Of a stretch of 64,000 nucleotides of DNA, positions 51,518-60,260 are shown in pieces. The translations under genes were made by a program, and so were the position numbers. The notes beneath the pieces are model-generated. The model was not told the origin of the DNA and searched no databases. It was given only the letters and a program-made list of their open reading frames with translations. This DNA is from Desmospora activa DSM 45169 (lineage in GTDB: Bacteria > Bacillota > Bacilli > Thermoactinomycetales > DSM-45169), in NCBI RefSeq assembly GCF_003046315.1, contig NZ_PZZP01000001.1, positions 806,001-870,000 on the forward strand, written 5' to 3'. Each line of letters starts with the position of its first letter. Within the stretch, counting starts at the first letter, position 1.

Positions 51518-51550
51518 GCCTCCTTATGAACCGGAATAACATAAGGAGGC
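51518..51550 (+). promoter_or_regulatory. Hairpin that sequesters the radC ribosome binding site
   Basis: GCCTCCTTATG (51518-51528) and CATAAGGAGGC (51540-51550) are perfect 11-bp inverted repeats with an 11-nt loop. The right arm contains AAGGAGG, the Shine-Dalgarno of radC, whose start lies 7-8 nt later. There is no T-run, so it is not a terminator. Folding would block ribosome entry. The trigger that opens it is unknown. Confidence 0.68.
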
Positions 51551-51557
51551 AGTGGAA

Positions 51558-52253
51558 TTGGAACGAGAATCTTTGTTGATCCGCGATGTGCCGGAAGAGG
51601 AACGACCGCGGGAGCGTATGCTGCAAGTAGGGCCCCCGTCTTTAGCCAATGCGGAATTGGTGGCGATTTTGTTGCGGACAGGCACTTCTGCTGAGTCTGC
51701 GCTCCATCTGGCCAGTCGGATCTTATCCCAAATGGATGGACTAAAAGGATTGGCACAGGCGGATTTACGCGAATTGACGCAAATTCGAGGGATAGGACCG
51801 GCCAAAGCGGTTCAACTGTTGGCGGGTATTGAACTGGGACGAAGAGTTTTTCGCGCCGTGCCTGGAGAACGGGTTGCGATTCGATCGCCGCGGGATGCTG
51901 CGGAAGCTTGTATGGATGAAATGCGGTATCTTTCCCAGGAACATTTTGTTTGTCTGTTTTTAAACACCAAAAATGTGGTGATTGATAAAAAGTGTATCTA
52001 TGTCGGTACCTTAAATGCATCGGTCGTCCACCCCAGGGAAGTATTTCGGGAGGCGATCAAAAAAAGCTCCGCTGGTGTCATCTGTATTCACAACCATCCC
52101 AGCGGCGATCCCACACCTAGCCGCGAAGACGTTCATGTGACAGAACGCCTGTATGAAGCGGGTCAGTTATTGGGAATTGAACTATTGGATCATATCATTA
52201 TCGGAGACAACCGATTTTATAGTATGAAAGAAAAAGGGATGTTGCCTGTTTAA
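51558..52253 (+). CDS. radC: RadC family JAB/MPN domain protein
   Basis: About 231 aa. N-terminal helix-hairpin-helix-like UPF0758 domain (ERESLLIRDVPEEERPRERM, LRTGTSAESALHLASRIL, IRGIGPAKAVQLLAGIELGRR), then a JAMM-type metal-binding domain with the motif HNHPSGDPTPSREDVHVT (~175-192). Despite the name, a direct repair role is not established; the family is used as a mobile-element and housekeeping marker. Start TTG 51558, 8 nt after AGGAGG; GTG 51552 is only 2 nt from it. The ribosome binding site is inside a perfect hairpin. Position before mreB as in Bacillus. Confidence 0.93.
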   Translation: MERESLLIRDVPEEERPRERMLQVGPPSLANAELVAILLRTGTSAESALHLASRILSQMDGLKGLAQADLRELTQIRGIGPAKAVQLLAGIELGRRVFRAVPGERVAIRSPRDAAEACMDEMRYLSQEHFVCLFLNTKNVVIDKKCIYVGTLNASVVHPREVFREAIKKSSAGVICIHNHPSGDPTPSREDVHVTERLYEAGQLLGIELLDHIIIGDNRFYSMKEKGMLPV

Positions 52254-52326
52254 ATACGAATGACTTGTGCTCCTCAACGAAGGGGCACTGGATCACTACT
52301 TTATAAGCAGAAGGGCTGAGCGGGAG

Positions 52327-53427
52327 ATGCGACTTTGGTTTGGAAGCAAAGGGAGCAGCGATGGGGAAACACAGACCATTTTCCAACGTTTTGGAGGATT
52401 TACCCGGGATATGGGTATCGATTTGGGTACCGCCAACACTCTGGTATATCTCAAAGGTCACGGCATCGTAGTCCGGGAGCCTTCCGTCGTCGCCCTGGAG
52501 ACCAGCAGTCAAGATATCATGGCGGTCGGCGAAGAAGCGAAAAGGATGATTGGTCGGACACCAAGCAATATCGTGGCTCGTCGACCGATGAAGGATGGAG
52601 TGATCGCCGATTACAATACGACGGCGACGATGTTGGAATATTTTATTAAGAAAGCACAGACGCAACGGGTGTATATTCCACGCCGCCCCAATGTGATGGT
52701 TTGTGTTCCATACGGCGTAACGGCTGTAGAGAAGCGGGCGGTGGAAGAAGCGACCCGTCAAGCGGGAGCAAAAGAAGCGCACACGATTGAAGAGCCGTTT
52801 GCGGCCGCGATCGGTGCCGGTTTACCGGTGTGGGAACCGACGGGCAGTATGGTGGTGGATATCGGTGGCGGGACGACGGAAGTGGCCGTCATCTCACTGG
52901 GTGGGATCGTTACTGCTAAATCGTTGCGTGTGGCCGGAGATGAAATGGATGTCGCCATTATCAAATATATTAAGCGCCAGTATAACTTGATGATCGGAGA
53001 GCGGACGGCGGAAAACCTGAAGTTGGAGGTTGGGTCGGCCATGTCGGATAACGAAGAGATCACCCGTGATATTCGCGGACGCGATCTAATCTCCGGACTG
53101 CCTAAAACCATCCAGATCACCTCAAAAGAGATTGCTGAAGCATTATCGGATACGGTAAGCGCTATTATCGATTCGGTCAAGCTTACATTGGAACAAACGC
53201 CTCCTGAATTGGCCGCTGATATCATGGATCGGGGGATTGTCTTAACTGGGGGCGGGGCGTTGCTGCGCAACCTGGATCAGTGTTTATCTGAGGAGACGCA
53301 AATGCCGGTGGTGGTAGCGGAAAACGCGCTGGACTGTGTGGCGATCGGAACGGGACAAGCTTTGGAAAACATCCATCTGTTTACCTCTGGCATGGGCTCG
53401 TCCAAACCTTCCGGACGACGGCTGTGA
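52327..53427 (+). CDS. mreB: Rod shape-determining protein MreB
   Basis: Actin-like ATPase that guides the elongasome along the membrane. About 366 aa. Phosphate-1 loop [46 protein letters not shown], phosphate-2 [18 protein letters not shown] and the adenosine site [14 protein letters not shown]. The N-terminus from ATG 52327 carries about 28 extra residues before the usual start. ATG 52411 (MGIDLGT) gives the short form but its GGAGG is 13 nt away. Both remain possible. First gene of mreBCD-minCD. Confidence 0.95.
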   Translation: MRLWFGSKGSSDGETQTIFQRFGGFTRDMGIDLGTANTLVYLKGHGIVVREPSVVALETSSQDIMAVGEEAKRMIGRTPSNIVARRPMKDGVIADYNTTATMLEYFIKKAQTQRVYIPRRPNVMVCVPYGVTAVEKRAVEEATRQAGAKEAHTIEEPFAAAIGAGLPVWEPTGSMVVDIGGGTTEVAVISLGGIVTAKSLRVAGDEMDVAIIKYIKRQYNLMIGERTAENLKLEVGSAMSDNEEITRDIRGRDLISGLPKTIQITSKEIAEALSDTVSAIIDSVKLTLEQTPPELAADIMDRGIVLTGGGALLRNLDQCLSEETQMPVVVAENALDCVAIGTGQALENIHLFTSGMGSSKPSGRRL

Positions 53428-53441
53428 GAAGGTGAGCGCCT

Positions 53442-54314
53442 ATGTTTTTCCGATTGTTTGCCAACCGGCGCCTATTTCTATTTTTATTGGCCGTGATTTT
53501 GCTGACCGTTGCAGCTGGAATTACCCGTGGCGAGCGTGATCAGGTAACATGGCCGGAAGCAGTGGTCAAAACATCGGTCGCTTGGCTCCAGGGGTTGATC
53601 AGCAAACCTACTTTTGCCATGAGCGATTGGTGGAATCAAGCTTCCGAAGCACAAGATCAGCCGAGCGAAAGTGAACTGCAACTACAGGCGGAAATAGAAC
53701 ACCTACAACAGGAGAATAAAGAGCTAAAGGAAGTTGCCGATTATATCGATGACACCGATGTGGATTTGATCACAGCTAAAGTGGTTTCCCGCAGTCCCAA
53801 CCGTTGGAACAACCGAGTGGTGATCAACCGGGGGACCGCCGACGGAGTGGAGAAAGATATGCCGGTTATTACCCATGAAGGGTTGATTGGACGGGTCCAG
53901 GTGGTCACCAAACATATGGCTGATGTTGAGCTGTTGACCGATTCGGACAGCGGTCCTGGAATCGCCGCACATATCCAAACGGGAGATGAAGCGGCCTTTG
54001 GCTTAATCGAAGGATATGATGCAAAGAAACAGCGATTGCTCATGAAAAAGATCTCTTCGCAAAAAAAGCTGGAGAAGGGACAACTGGTGATAACATCGGA
54101 GATGTCTGATATTTATTCCGGCGGATTGTTGGTGGGTACGGTGGATCAAGTCTCCGCCGGTGATTTTGGGGTAGACCAAATGGTATCCATTAAACCTGCG
54201 GCTCGCTTTGAACAACTCGATTTTGTGATGGTGGTTCGGGATCCCCAAAAAATCCAACTGTGGGAACACCAAAAAACGTCAGATGAGCAGCAAACAGAAG
54301 ATGGAGGGGATTGA
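53442..54314 (+). CDS. mreC: Rod shape-determining protein MreC
   Basis: 290 aa. One N-terminal membrane span (LFLFLLAVILLTVAAG, ~11-26), a coiled coil (~75-105, LQAEIEHLQQENKELKEV) and the two beta-barrel domains of MreC with VVSRSPNRWNNRVVINRGTADGV and GLIGRVQVV, followed by GLLVGTV and DFVMVVRD. Links MreB to the cell-wall synthases outside the membrane. ATG 53442 with AAGGTGA 6 nt upstream. Stop codon directly abuts mreD. Confidence 0.95.
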   Translation: MFFRLFANRRLFLFLLAVILLTVAAGITRGERDQVTWPEAVVKTSVAWLQGLISKPTFAMSDWWNQASEAQDQPSESELQLQAEIEHLQQENKELKEVADYIDDTDVDLITAKVVSRSPNRWNNRVVINRGTADGVEKDMPVITHEGLIGRVQVVTKHMADVELLTDSDSGPGIAAHIQTGDEAAFGLIEGYDAKKQRLLMKKISSQKKLEKGQLVITSEMSDIYSGGLLVGTVDQVSAGDFGVDQMVSIKPAARFEQLDFVMVVRDPQKIQLWEHQKTSDEQQTEDGGD

Positions 54315-54839
54315 ATGATGGTAATTTGGTTCCTCATCGGTCTCCTCTCCTTTCTTTTTTTGTTGGAAGGAACTGTTTTTCAGATGTTGGTGCCGCAAGC
54401 GTGGGGAAGTCAACTTGTTTGGATTCCGCAGCTGGTCGTAAGCGGTATTATTATCCTTTCATTGTATCGCGGTCGACGGGAAGGGCTTGTGTATGGTTTT
54501 AGCTTTGGTTTGCTTCAAGATTTGGTCTATGGTCAAGCGATTGGCATCTATGCCTTTAGTACGGCAGCAGTCGGCTATCTTATCGGTCAAACTTCGCGGC
54601 AATTTCTGTCCGGTCCGACTGTAGCCTTGTTGGCTACAGGAGTGGGCCAGTTGTTTCACTTATTGATCAGTTACGCCTGGTTCCGTTTATTCGACCTTAC
54701 ACGGATCGGATGGGAAGAAGCCTTTCTTTATCACATCCTGCCGTCAGCGTTGTTAAATATGGTAGTCGCTTTTCCCATTTATAAGAGCATCCAATGGATT
54801 TATCATCGCTATCACCCCCGATCCGTGCTGTTTGATTGA
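54315..54839 (+). CDS. mreD: Rod shape-determining protein MreD
   Basis: 174 aa, five or six membrane spans with few charged residues. Family features: GRREGLVYGFSFGLLQDLVYGQAIGIYAFSTAAVGYLIG (quoted here only to locate the conserved GLLQDLVYG loop, ~62-70). Works with MreC and RodA/PBP2. ATG 54315 immediately follows the mreC stop, and GGAGGGG lies 5 nt before it; ATG 54318 is equally likely. Confidence 0.93.
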   Translation: MMVIWFLIGLLSFLFLLEGTVFQMLVPQAWGSQLVWIPQLVVSGIIILSLYRGRREGLVYGFSFGLLQDLVYGQAIGIYAFSTAAVGYLIGQTSRQFLSGPTVALLATGVGQLFHLLISYAWFRLFDLTRIGWEEAFLYHILPSALLNMVVAFPIYKSIQWIYHRYHPRSVLFD

Positions 54840-54915
54840 ATGCACGGGCCGTCCGTCGTGGGGAAGGAATTGGCGGGTTGGTGTTGAAATCATATTTGAG
54901 ACGGGGTGAGGAACC

Positions 54916-55602
54916 ATGGGGAAAGTGATGAAGCCGAGAGTAACCATCAAAGGAACGAAAAACGGGCTTCTTTTCCTGTTGAATGAATCACGTCCCTTTT
55001 CCGAGATATTAAGCGAATTAAAATATAAATTGGAGAATTCCGCTAGAATCTGGGATGGGCCGGATACACATGTACACATTAAGTTGGGCAGCCGCCAAAT
55101 CACTCGAGATGAGGAAAGGGAGATCCGACAGCTGTTTGCGATCCGCAAAAATCTGATCATCTCTTCGATTGAAACTGTGGATGGTAAGCCTTACCTTATT
55201 GAAGAGAACCAAGGAATCCAACTGCTGACAGGAACGGTGCGTTCCGGGCAAGTGCTGGAGCATCGAGGCGATTTACTACTGTTGGGAGATATTAATCCGG
55301 GAGGGTGTGTTCGCTCAACGGGAAGCATCTATGTGCTCGGTTCCCTCCGGGGATTGGCCCATGCCGGCGGAGAGGGGGATGAGCAGGCGATTATTGCTGC
55401 TTCCGTCCTGAAGCCGACCCAACTACGGATCGCCAATGTGGTCTCCCGACCGCCGGATGAATGGGATGAGGGAGAGACTGAGGGGATGAACTTCGCTTAT
55501 TTGCTCAACGGTCAAATCGCCGTCGACCGCATGCATCATCTTAATCGGATTCGCCCTGATCTGGAATGGAAAGAGAGTCGATTCATGAATCGAAGCGGTT
55601 AA
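54916..55602 (+). CDS. minC: Septum site-determining protein MinC
   Basis: 228 aa. Inhibits FtsZ assembly near poles when recruited by MinD. N-terminal domain (~5-100) with RVTIKGTKNGLLFLL, then the right-handed beta-helix MinC_C domain (~105-205) with the GTVRSGQVLEHRGDLLLLGDINPGG ladder and AGGEGDEQAIIAA, seen in part. ATG 54916 after GGGGTGAGGAACC. Its end is 29 nt before minD. Confidence 0.95.
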   Translation: MGKVMKPRVTIKGTKNGLLFLLNESRPFSEILSELKYKLENSARIWDGPDTHVHIKLGSRQITRDEEREIRQLFAIRKNLIISSIETVDGKPYLIEENQGIQLLTGTVRSGQVLEHRGDLLLLGDINPGGCVRSTGSIYVLGSLRGLAHAGGEGDEQAIIAASVLKPTQLRIANVVSRPPDEWDEGETEGMNFAYLLNGQIAVDRMHHLNRIRPDLEWKESRFMNRSG

Positions 55603-55631
55603 GGATCGACCCTGGGGGAGGAGGGCAGAGA

Positions 55632-56426
55632 GTGGGGGAATCCATTGTAATCACTTCCGGCAAGGGCGGTGTCGGCAAATCAACGACATCGGCCAACATT
55701 GGAACCGGGTTGGCCTTGGCCGGTAAAAAAGTGTGTCTGGTGGACACCGATATCGGACTGCGAAATCTGGATGTTTTGATGGGTCTGGAGAACCGGATCG
55801 TATACGATCTCATTGATGTGGTGGAAAAAAAGTGCGGGGTGAAACAAGCCCTGATCAAGGATAAACGTTGTGAAGAATTGTATTTACTGCCTGCTGCCCA
55901 GACCAAAGATAAAACCGCTTTGGACGCACGACAGCTGCGTTGGTTAACAGCGGAACTCAAGGAAACCTTCGATTATGTGATTATCGATTGTCCTGCCGGG
56001 ATTGAGATGGGATTTAAAAATGCGGTGTCTGGTGCGGACCGCGCCATTGTGGTGACAACGCCGGAGAATGCGGCTATCCGCGATGCAGACCGAGTAATTG
56101 GGCTGTTGGAGAAGGAGAAAGTGGGCAGTCCCAAGCTGCTTATCAACCGTCTGCGCACCCAAATGGTAAAAGAAGGCGGGATGATGGACGTCGATGAAGT
56201 GGTATCGGTGCTATCGATCGATCTTCTCGGCGTTGTACCTGATGATGAAGAAATCATTCGCAGCGGCAATCGGGGAGAGCCGATTGTTTTACATAACAAG
56301 AGCTTAGCAGCCAAGGCTTATCGCAATATTACCCGCCGTATTCAGGGAGAAGTGGTTCCACTCTTGGTATTGGATAAAGAAAAGAAGATCATGGCCAAGA
56401 TGAAAAAGTGGCTGGGATTTGCGTGA
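55632..56426 (+). CDS. minD: Septum site-determining ATPase MinD
   Basis: 264 aa. ParA/MinD deviant Walker A SGKGGVGKSTT (residues ~9-19), VCLVDTDIGLRNLDVLMGLENR, Walker B YVIIDCPAGIE, and a C-terminal amphipathic membrane-targeting helix (KKIMAKMKKWLGFA). Recruits MinC to the membrane. Start GTG 55632, 6 nt after GGGGGAGGAGGG; the longer frame from 55566 lies inside minC. A 13-bp terminator follows, and the Bacillus synteny ends here. Confidence 0.96.
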   Translation: MGESIVITSGKGGVGKSTTSANIGTGLALAGKKVCLVDTDIGLRNLDVLMGLENRIVYDLIDVVEKKCGVKQALIKDKRCEELYLLPAAQTKDKTALDARQLRWLTAELKETFDYVIIDCPAGIEMGFKNAVSGADRAIVVTTPENAAIRDADRVIGLLEKEKVGSPKLLINRLRTQMVKEGGMMDVDEVVSVLSIDLLGVVPDDEEIIRSGNRGEPIVLHNKSLAAKAYRNITRRIQGEVVPLLVLDKEKKIMAKMKKWLGFA

Positions 56427-56432
56427 ATGAAG

Positions 56433-56468
56433 TAGGGTCCGGGATACCTATATCCCGGACCCTTTGTA
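56433..56468 (+). terminator. Strong terminator after minD
   Basis: Perfect 13-bp stem AGGGTCCGGGATA (56434-56446) / TATCCCGGACCCT (56451-56463), loop CCTA, followed by TTGT only. Very stable stem but short T-run. Confidence 0.78.
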
Positions 56469-56501
56469 CATAGGGACGATTTTCGATGTATGGAAAGAAA
56501 A

Positions 56502-56510
56502 TGCTATAAT
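56502..56510 (+). promoter_or_regulatory. Extended -10 promoter of the WYL regulator
   Basis: TGCTATAAT (56502-56510): perfect -10 with TGn extension; no good -35. It is 28 nt before the ATG. Confidence 0.55.
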
Positions 56511-56537
56511 AGCAAAAAAAGAAGTCGGAGTGTTCGT

Positions 56538-57485
56538 ATGGCAAAGACGCAACGCTTGTTTGAGCTGATGATGACGATTAACGCCAAACAAAAGTTTACT
56601 GCGCGAGAGTTAGCGCAAGAATTTGGTGTCTCTTACCGGACGATTCTTCGTGATTTAGACGAACTGAGTGCACTAGGGGTGCCTTTATATTCGGAGGTGG
56701 GCGCCAACGGCGGTTACTATTTGTTACATGACCGCATGTTGCCGCCCATCTTTTTTAAGGAGTCAGAAGCGGTTGCCATGTTTTTGGCTTACCATTCGCT
56801 GCAATTTTTTGGTGCGTTGCCTTTTCAAGCGGAAACGGACATGGCTTTAAAAAAGTTTTACCAGCACTTGCCGGAAGATATCCAAAAGCGTATTGACAGG
56901 ATGAAAGAACGCGTTGTTTTCTGGAACCCGAGTCGTGTTCAATCATCCGATTATTTAAATGTGATTTTGGAGACGGCCATTGAGCAAGGGGCGACCCTGA
57001 TTCATTATGACGGTTCTGAGGGGATTTCCGAGAGAACGATCCAACCGATCGGTCTGTACAGCTATAACGGCTTTTGGTACTGCCCAGCCTATTGTTTAAA
57101 ACGGGAATCCTTTCGCCTGTTTCGAGCCGACCGTATTCAATTTGCAAAACGGGTGTCATCAGAAAAGAAACGGGATTTACCCTATCGTTCCATTCGTGAT
57201 TGGATCAAATGGTCGGAGCGGGATGTGATAAATCCGGTTCTTTTCAAAGTGGATTTGACGCTGGAAGGGGTCCGCCGTGCAAAATCGGATCTGGACTTAA
57301 GGCGGATGATCCGAATACGCGATGATGGAACGGGATGGATCAATACGCAAATTCCGAAAACGGAAATCACTTATTTTGCCGATTTATTATGGGGCTTCGG
57401 CACAGACGCGACTATAAAGGAACCTTCTGAAGCGATTCTGCATATTAGACGAAAAATATCAGCGATGGCACGTTTGTATCGCTAA
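56538..57485 (+). CDS. YafY-type transcriptional regulator (HTH + WYL)
   Basis: About 315 aa. N-terminal winged helix of the DeoR-like HTH_11 type (AKQKFTARELAQEFGVSYRTILRDLDEL seen in parts, ~15-42), then a WYL domain (~135-215; ATLIHYDGSEGISERTIQPIGLYSYNGFWYCPAYCLKRESFRLFRADRI in parts, with the W-Y core at FWYCPAYC). WYL domains sense small ligands or nucleic acids. ATG 56538 with GGAG ~6 nt upstream; the longer frame from 56490 overlaps the promoter. It may control the DinB gene downstream. Confidence 0.9.
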   Translation: MAKTQRLFELMMTINAKQKFTARELAQEFGVSYRTILRDLDELSALGVPLYSEVGANGGYYLLHDRMLPPIFFKESEAVAMFLAYHSLQFFGALPFQAETDMALKKFYQHLPEDIQKRIDRMKERVVFWNPSRVQSSDYLNVILETAIEQGATLIHYDGSEGISERTIQPIGLYSYNGFWYCPAYCLKRESFRLFRADRIQFAKRVSSEKKRDLPYRSIRDWIKWSERDVINPVLFKVDLTLEGVRRAKSDLDLRRMIRIRDDGTGWINTQIPKTEITYFADLLWGFGTDATIKEPSEAILHIRRKISAMARLYR

Positions 57486-57519
57486 TCAATGATACCGATC
57501 GAATCGTATCGTTTATTTC

Positions 57520-57550
57520 TTGAACCATGACAGAATCTGTCATGGTTCAA
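57520..57550. promoter_or_regulatory. 13-bp perfect palindrome between the WYL and DinB genes
   Basis: TTGAACCATGACA (57520-57532) and TGTCATGGTTCAA (57538-57550), loop GAATC. There is no T-run after it (TGTTACATTG). It is either a terminator without U-tract or an operator for a dimeric regulator, perhaps the adjacent WYL protein. It lies 42 nt before the DinB ATG. Confidence 0.5.
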
Positions 57551-57591
57551 TGTTACATTGAATATGACCCAAACAAGAAAGGATGAAGCAT

Positions 57592-58086
57592 ATGGATGCT
57601 GTAAACACATTGCGCAACGTGCTTCTGCACGAAATGAAAGTTGGTATTCAGTCGACGGGCAATCTGCTGCAAAAAGTGAAAGCGGAGGATTGGGATTACC
57701 GTCCCACTGACAATATGCGCAGTGTAAAAGAATTGGTGTGGCACCTGATATCCATTCCCGAGACCGACCTAACTATTATGCAAGAAAAAAGCCAAGAAGA
57801 AGTTGCTGAAATCGAGCGGAAATATGAGCTAGAATCACCGGATCAAATGGTGACGGCGATGAACGAGGGATACCATGCTTTTAAAGCATATATGACTGCG
57901 CTATCGGATGATCAATTTTTAAGCAAAGAAACGAAGCCGTTTTATCTGGATAAAGGCATGACACAAGCGAGCTGGCTGATGGAAACCGTTACCCATCTTT
58001 TTCACCATCGGGCTCAGCTTTTCAATTACTTGAAGCAACTCAACTATGAGGTAAATATGTACGATCTTTATCCGCAACATCTATGA
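57592..58086 (+). CDS. DinB/YfiT-fold metalloenzyme-like protein
   Basis: About 164 aa, four-helix-bundle DinB-like fold. The metal-binding histidines are suggested by VWHLISIPET (~48) and VTHLFHHRAQLFNYLKQL (~134-150), the typical HxxxH pattern near the C-terminus. Members include thiol-dependent transferases and DNA-damage-induced proteins; the reaction here is unknown. ATG 57592 lies 11 nt after GAAAGG; ATG 57583 is only 2 nt from it. Strong terminator follows. Confidence 0.86.
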   Translation: MDAVNTLRNVLLHEMKVGIQSTGNLLQKVKAEDWDYRPTDNMRSVKELVWHLISIPETDLTIMQEKSQEEVAEIERKYELESPDQMVTAMNEGYHAFKAYMTALSDDQFLSKETKPFYLDKGMTQASWLMETVTHLFHHRAQLFNYLKQLNYEVNMYDLYPQHL

Positions 58087-58094
58087 TTTCAAGT

Positions 58095-58128
58095 TAAATC
58101 CGTGGAAAAGGTTCCACGGATTTCTCGT
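58095..58128 (+). terminator. Terminator after the DinB gene
   Basis: Perfect 12-bp stem AAATCCGTGGAA (58096-58107) / TTCCACGGATTT (58112-58123), loop AAGG, then CTCG. The T-run is mostly in the stem. Confidence 0.75.
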
Positions 58129-58166
58129 GGGCAAACAGAGGCAAGGGAGAGAGGAGGAGCTGAAAG

Positions 58167-58244
58167 TTGGCAAAGAGGAGAAAATTGGTTAGGCAGATTA
58201 ACGAGAACGTACGGGACCACAAGGGTGGCGACAGTGGCGGTTGA
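58167..58244 (+). CDS. Candidate 25-aa basic peptide
   Basis: I do not recognise it. TTG 58167 to TGA 58244 encodes 25 residues, basic at the start (AKRRKLVRQ) and Gly/Asp-rich at the end (HKGGDSGG). GGAGGAG is 7 nt before the start, a strong ribosome binding site. It lies in the 366-bp gap (58087-58452) between DinB and the siderophore operon. No promoter was found, and TTG starts of this length are often chance. Confidence 0.3.
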   Translation: MAKRRKLVRQINENVRDHKGGDSGG

Positions 58245-58293
58245 ATGGAGCGATCCATCTGAGTAACTCCTTTAAGCAGGTGATCAGGGGTTG

Positions 58294-58324
58294 TGAAAAA
58301 AGCCCGCATCAACCAATACGGGCA
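58294..58324 (-). terminator. Terminator of the siderophore operon
   Basis: On the minus strand, GCCCG (58323-58319) pairs with CGGGC (58306-58302), loop of 12 nt, followed by TTTTTT. It is about 130 nt after the stop codon of the last siderophore gene. Confidence 0.68.
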
Positions 58325-58452
58325 ATAGCAAATAGAGATACTGGTGCTTAGAGGGGACTGCTTGGAATACTTCCCATCGTTGGACGGTGGGACTGTACTA
58401 TTTTCGTTTTAGCGTCCGACCGCCACCTTTCGTTTTGTAAAAATCGGTTACG

Positions 58453-60255
58453 CTAGAATTTGACTCCCGCCGGTTCGGCCAACGGGTTGGTTACTTTTCC
58501 ATATTCCGAGGCATGGGGTCGGTCGCTGTCATCGGCGTATCCGTAATCCAGCATGCGGTTACGATTTAAGCAGAGTTTCGTAAACTGTGGCCGTAAGAGA
58601 TCAAACAAGGTAAAGCGTTCCTGTAGTTGTGGAAAGCGCTGTTGATAGTGAAGGATGGTTGCCCGAACCTGAGACCAGAAGGCGGTTTCCGGATAGTGGG
58701 TATGTGTTTCCAATAAATCGGACAGATAGCGGAAATGGCAGACAAATAGCCCGGTAAAGATAAATTGGCACAAACCTTCCGGCGGTTCGCTCCGCAGCAC
58801 CGCTTTTAAATCGGGCGATAAATCAGCTAGCTCCGGCAAGGGTTGATCGCTGACATTGACATCGTCGACAAAATCTTTGACGGCCAGACGATGAGGAGCG
58901 AAATCTTTCAATACCAATATCGTGTTTTGTCCATGGGGAGAAAAGACGACCCCATACTGGTACAAATAATGTAAAAGCGGTGGTAAGAGAGTGGCAAACA
59001 GACGTGAAAGCCATTCTTCCAGTTCCAATCCCGATTTTTCCACCAGCTGTAGGATCAATGGAGTGCCACTACCGTCTTGGTGCAGGAGTGCAGCTAAGGT
59101 GATCGGTTTTTCCCCTTCATCCAGATAGGAATAGATGCTTTCCCGCCAGATGCAGCCCAACATTTCCAGATACTGATACGGTGCACCGGGAAGGTTGGCG
59201 TAAGCAGGGTGATCCACATTGAGGCTGGCGATTTCTCCCGGCAGGATCACCCGGCATTCCTCATGCAGAAAAGGATCGCGGTGATAGATGTCTTTGATAT
59301 ACTGAGTAATCGCTGGTGCCAATACCGTCCGCTCACTGGGCAGCCCTCGATAGACTAGGGTGTTGAGAATACTCATCGGCAATTTCACATAATGCTTGTT
59401 GCGATGAGAGGTATTGACAAAGGTACGGATCGATTGTTGCGGCAGGTATCGGTCTTCTCCCTTTCCCAAGGGGATGATGTTTTTGAGTGCCAGGTCTTCG
59501 GCGAACAGCGGAAGGATAAAATGATCCCACTGCCATTCATGGATGGGCATCAACCAATAATCCTCCGGGTTGACTTGTTCATCGAGCAGCTGTTGCCGAA
59601 AACGAAACATCGTTTTCTCACCCAGTTCCTGTTGCAACAAACGGTCGCCATCTACTGTGTCAACGGTATGGAATTCCGCCCGCTCCCGTTTGACGGCGAT
59701 CCAATCCAATTGAATCGGCTGTTGTTGCTCCGGCGCGTAAGCACGATAGTCGCGATAACTAAACCCAATCCGCCCTTTGTTGTAAGTGATCCAGGGATGG
59801 CCTTCCATCTCCCCTTCCAATTCGGCGTAATCCAGTTGGGTGAGGTCCGTTTTTTGTTGTTGTTTTTTCGCTAAAATATGGGCGTCTGCCATCAGGGTGT
59901 GCTGGTATTCGCGAATCAAGTGCCCTGCTGTCTCAGGGGAAATTTCGATAACCCCCTGAAGATCCAAGAGAAAGCGGATGGGATCGACTGCTGCTTCAGT
60001 GCGACCGTTCTCTTCGCGCCGAATCGTCTCCGCAAAGACATGAATGCCGTCAAACATGCGTTTTTCCGCTGTAAAAGAATAGGTGATACCGCCCAGAGGC
60101 AAGGTGTATTCCGTTCGTTTTTTATTTGCTTCCGCCGGTTGTGGAAAGATGATTTCTTCATAGGTAAACGCTGCGATCATTTTGGTAAGCAGTTGACGGG
60201 AAATGGTTTTCCAACAATCGGGGTTGAAGACGGTGGACAACGAGGGTTCGTTCAT
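58453..60255 (-). CDS. IucA/IucC-family NIS synthetase, RhbF/IucC-like
   Basis: About 600 aa. NRPS-independent siderophore synthetases activate a carboxylate of citrate with ATP and join it to an amine. Seen: LLTKMIAAFTYEEI at the start, EHPWITYNKGRIGFSY-like GHPWITYNKGRIGFS (~155-170), the ATP/citrate site SHRNKHYVKLPMSI and HGQNTILVLKDF (~440-451), and C-terminal FhuF/IucC-like helices. As the last gene after the hydroxylase it corresponds to RhbF or IucC, which add the second arm to citrate. Start ATG 60255 (9 nt after GAGAGG); ATG 60264 overlaps the previous stop as ATGA and is possible. Confidence 0.9.
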   Translation of the reverse strand: MNEPSLSTVFNPDCWKTISRQLLTKMIAAFTYEEIIFPQPAEANKKRTEYTLPLGGITYSFTAEKRMFDGIHVFAETIRREENGRTEAAVDPIRFLLDLQGVIEISPETAGHLIREYQHTLMADAHILAKKQQQKTDLTQLDYAELEGEMEGHPWITYNKGRIGFSYRDYRAYAPEQQQPIQLDWIAVKRERAEFHTVDTVDGDRLLQQELGEKTMFRFRQQLLDEQVNPEDYWLMPIHEWQWDHFILPLFAEDLALKNIIPLGKGEDRYLPQQSIRTFVNTSHRNKHYVKLPMSILNTLVYRGLPSERTVLAPAITQYIKDIYHRDPFLHEECRVILPGEIASLNVDHPAYANLPGAPYQYLEMLGCIWRESIYSYLDEGEKPITLAALLHQDGSGTPLILQLVEKSGLELEEWLSRLFATLLPPLLHYLYQYGVVFSPHGQNTILVLKDFAPHRLAVKDFVDDVNVSDQPLPELADLSPDLKAVLRSEPPEGLCQFIFTGLFVCHFRYLSDLLETHTHYPETAFWSQVRATILHYQQRFPQLQERFTLFDLLRPQFTKLCLNRNRMLDYGYADDSDRPHASEYGKVTNPLAEPAGVKF

Positions 60256-60260
60256 TCCAT

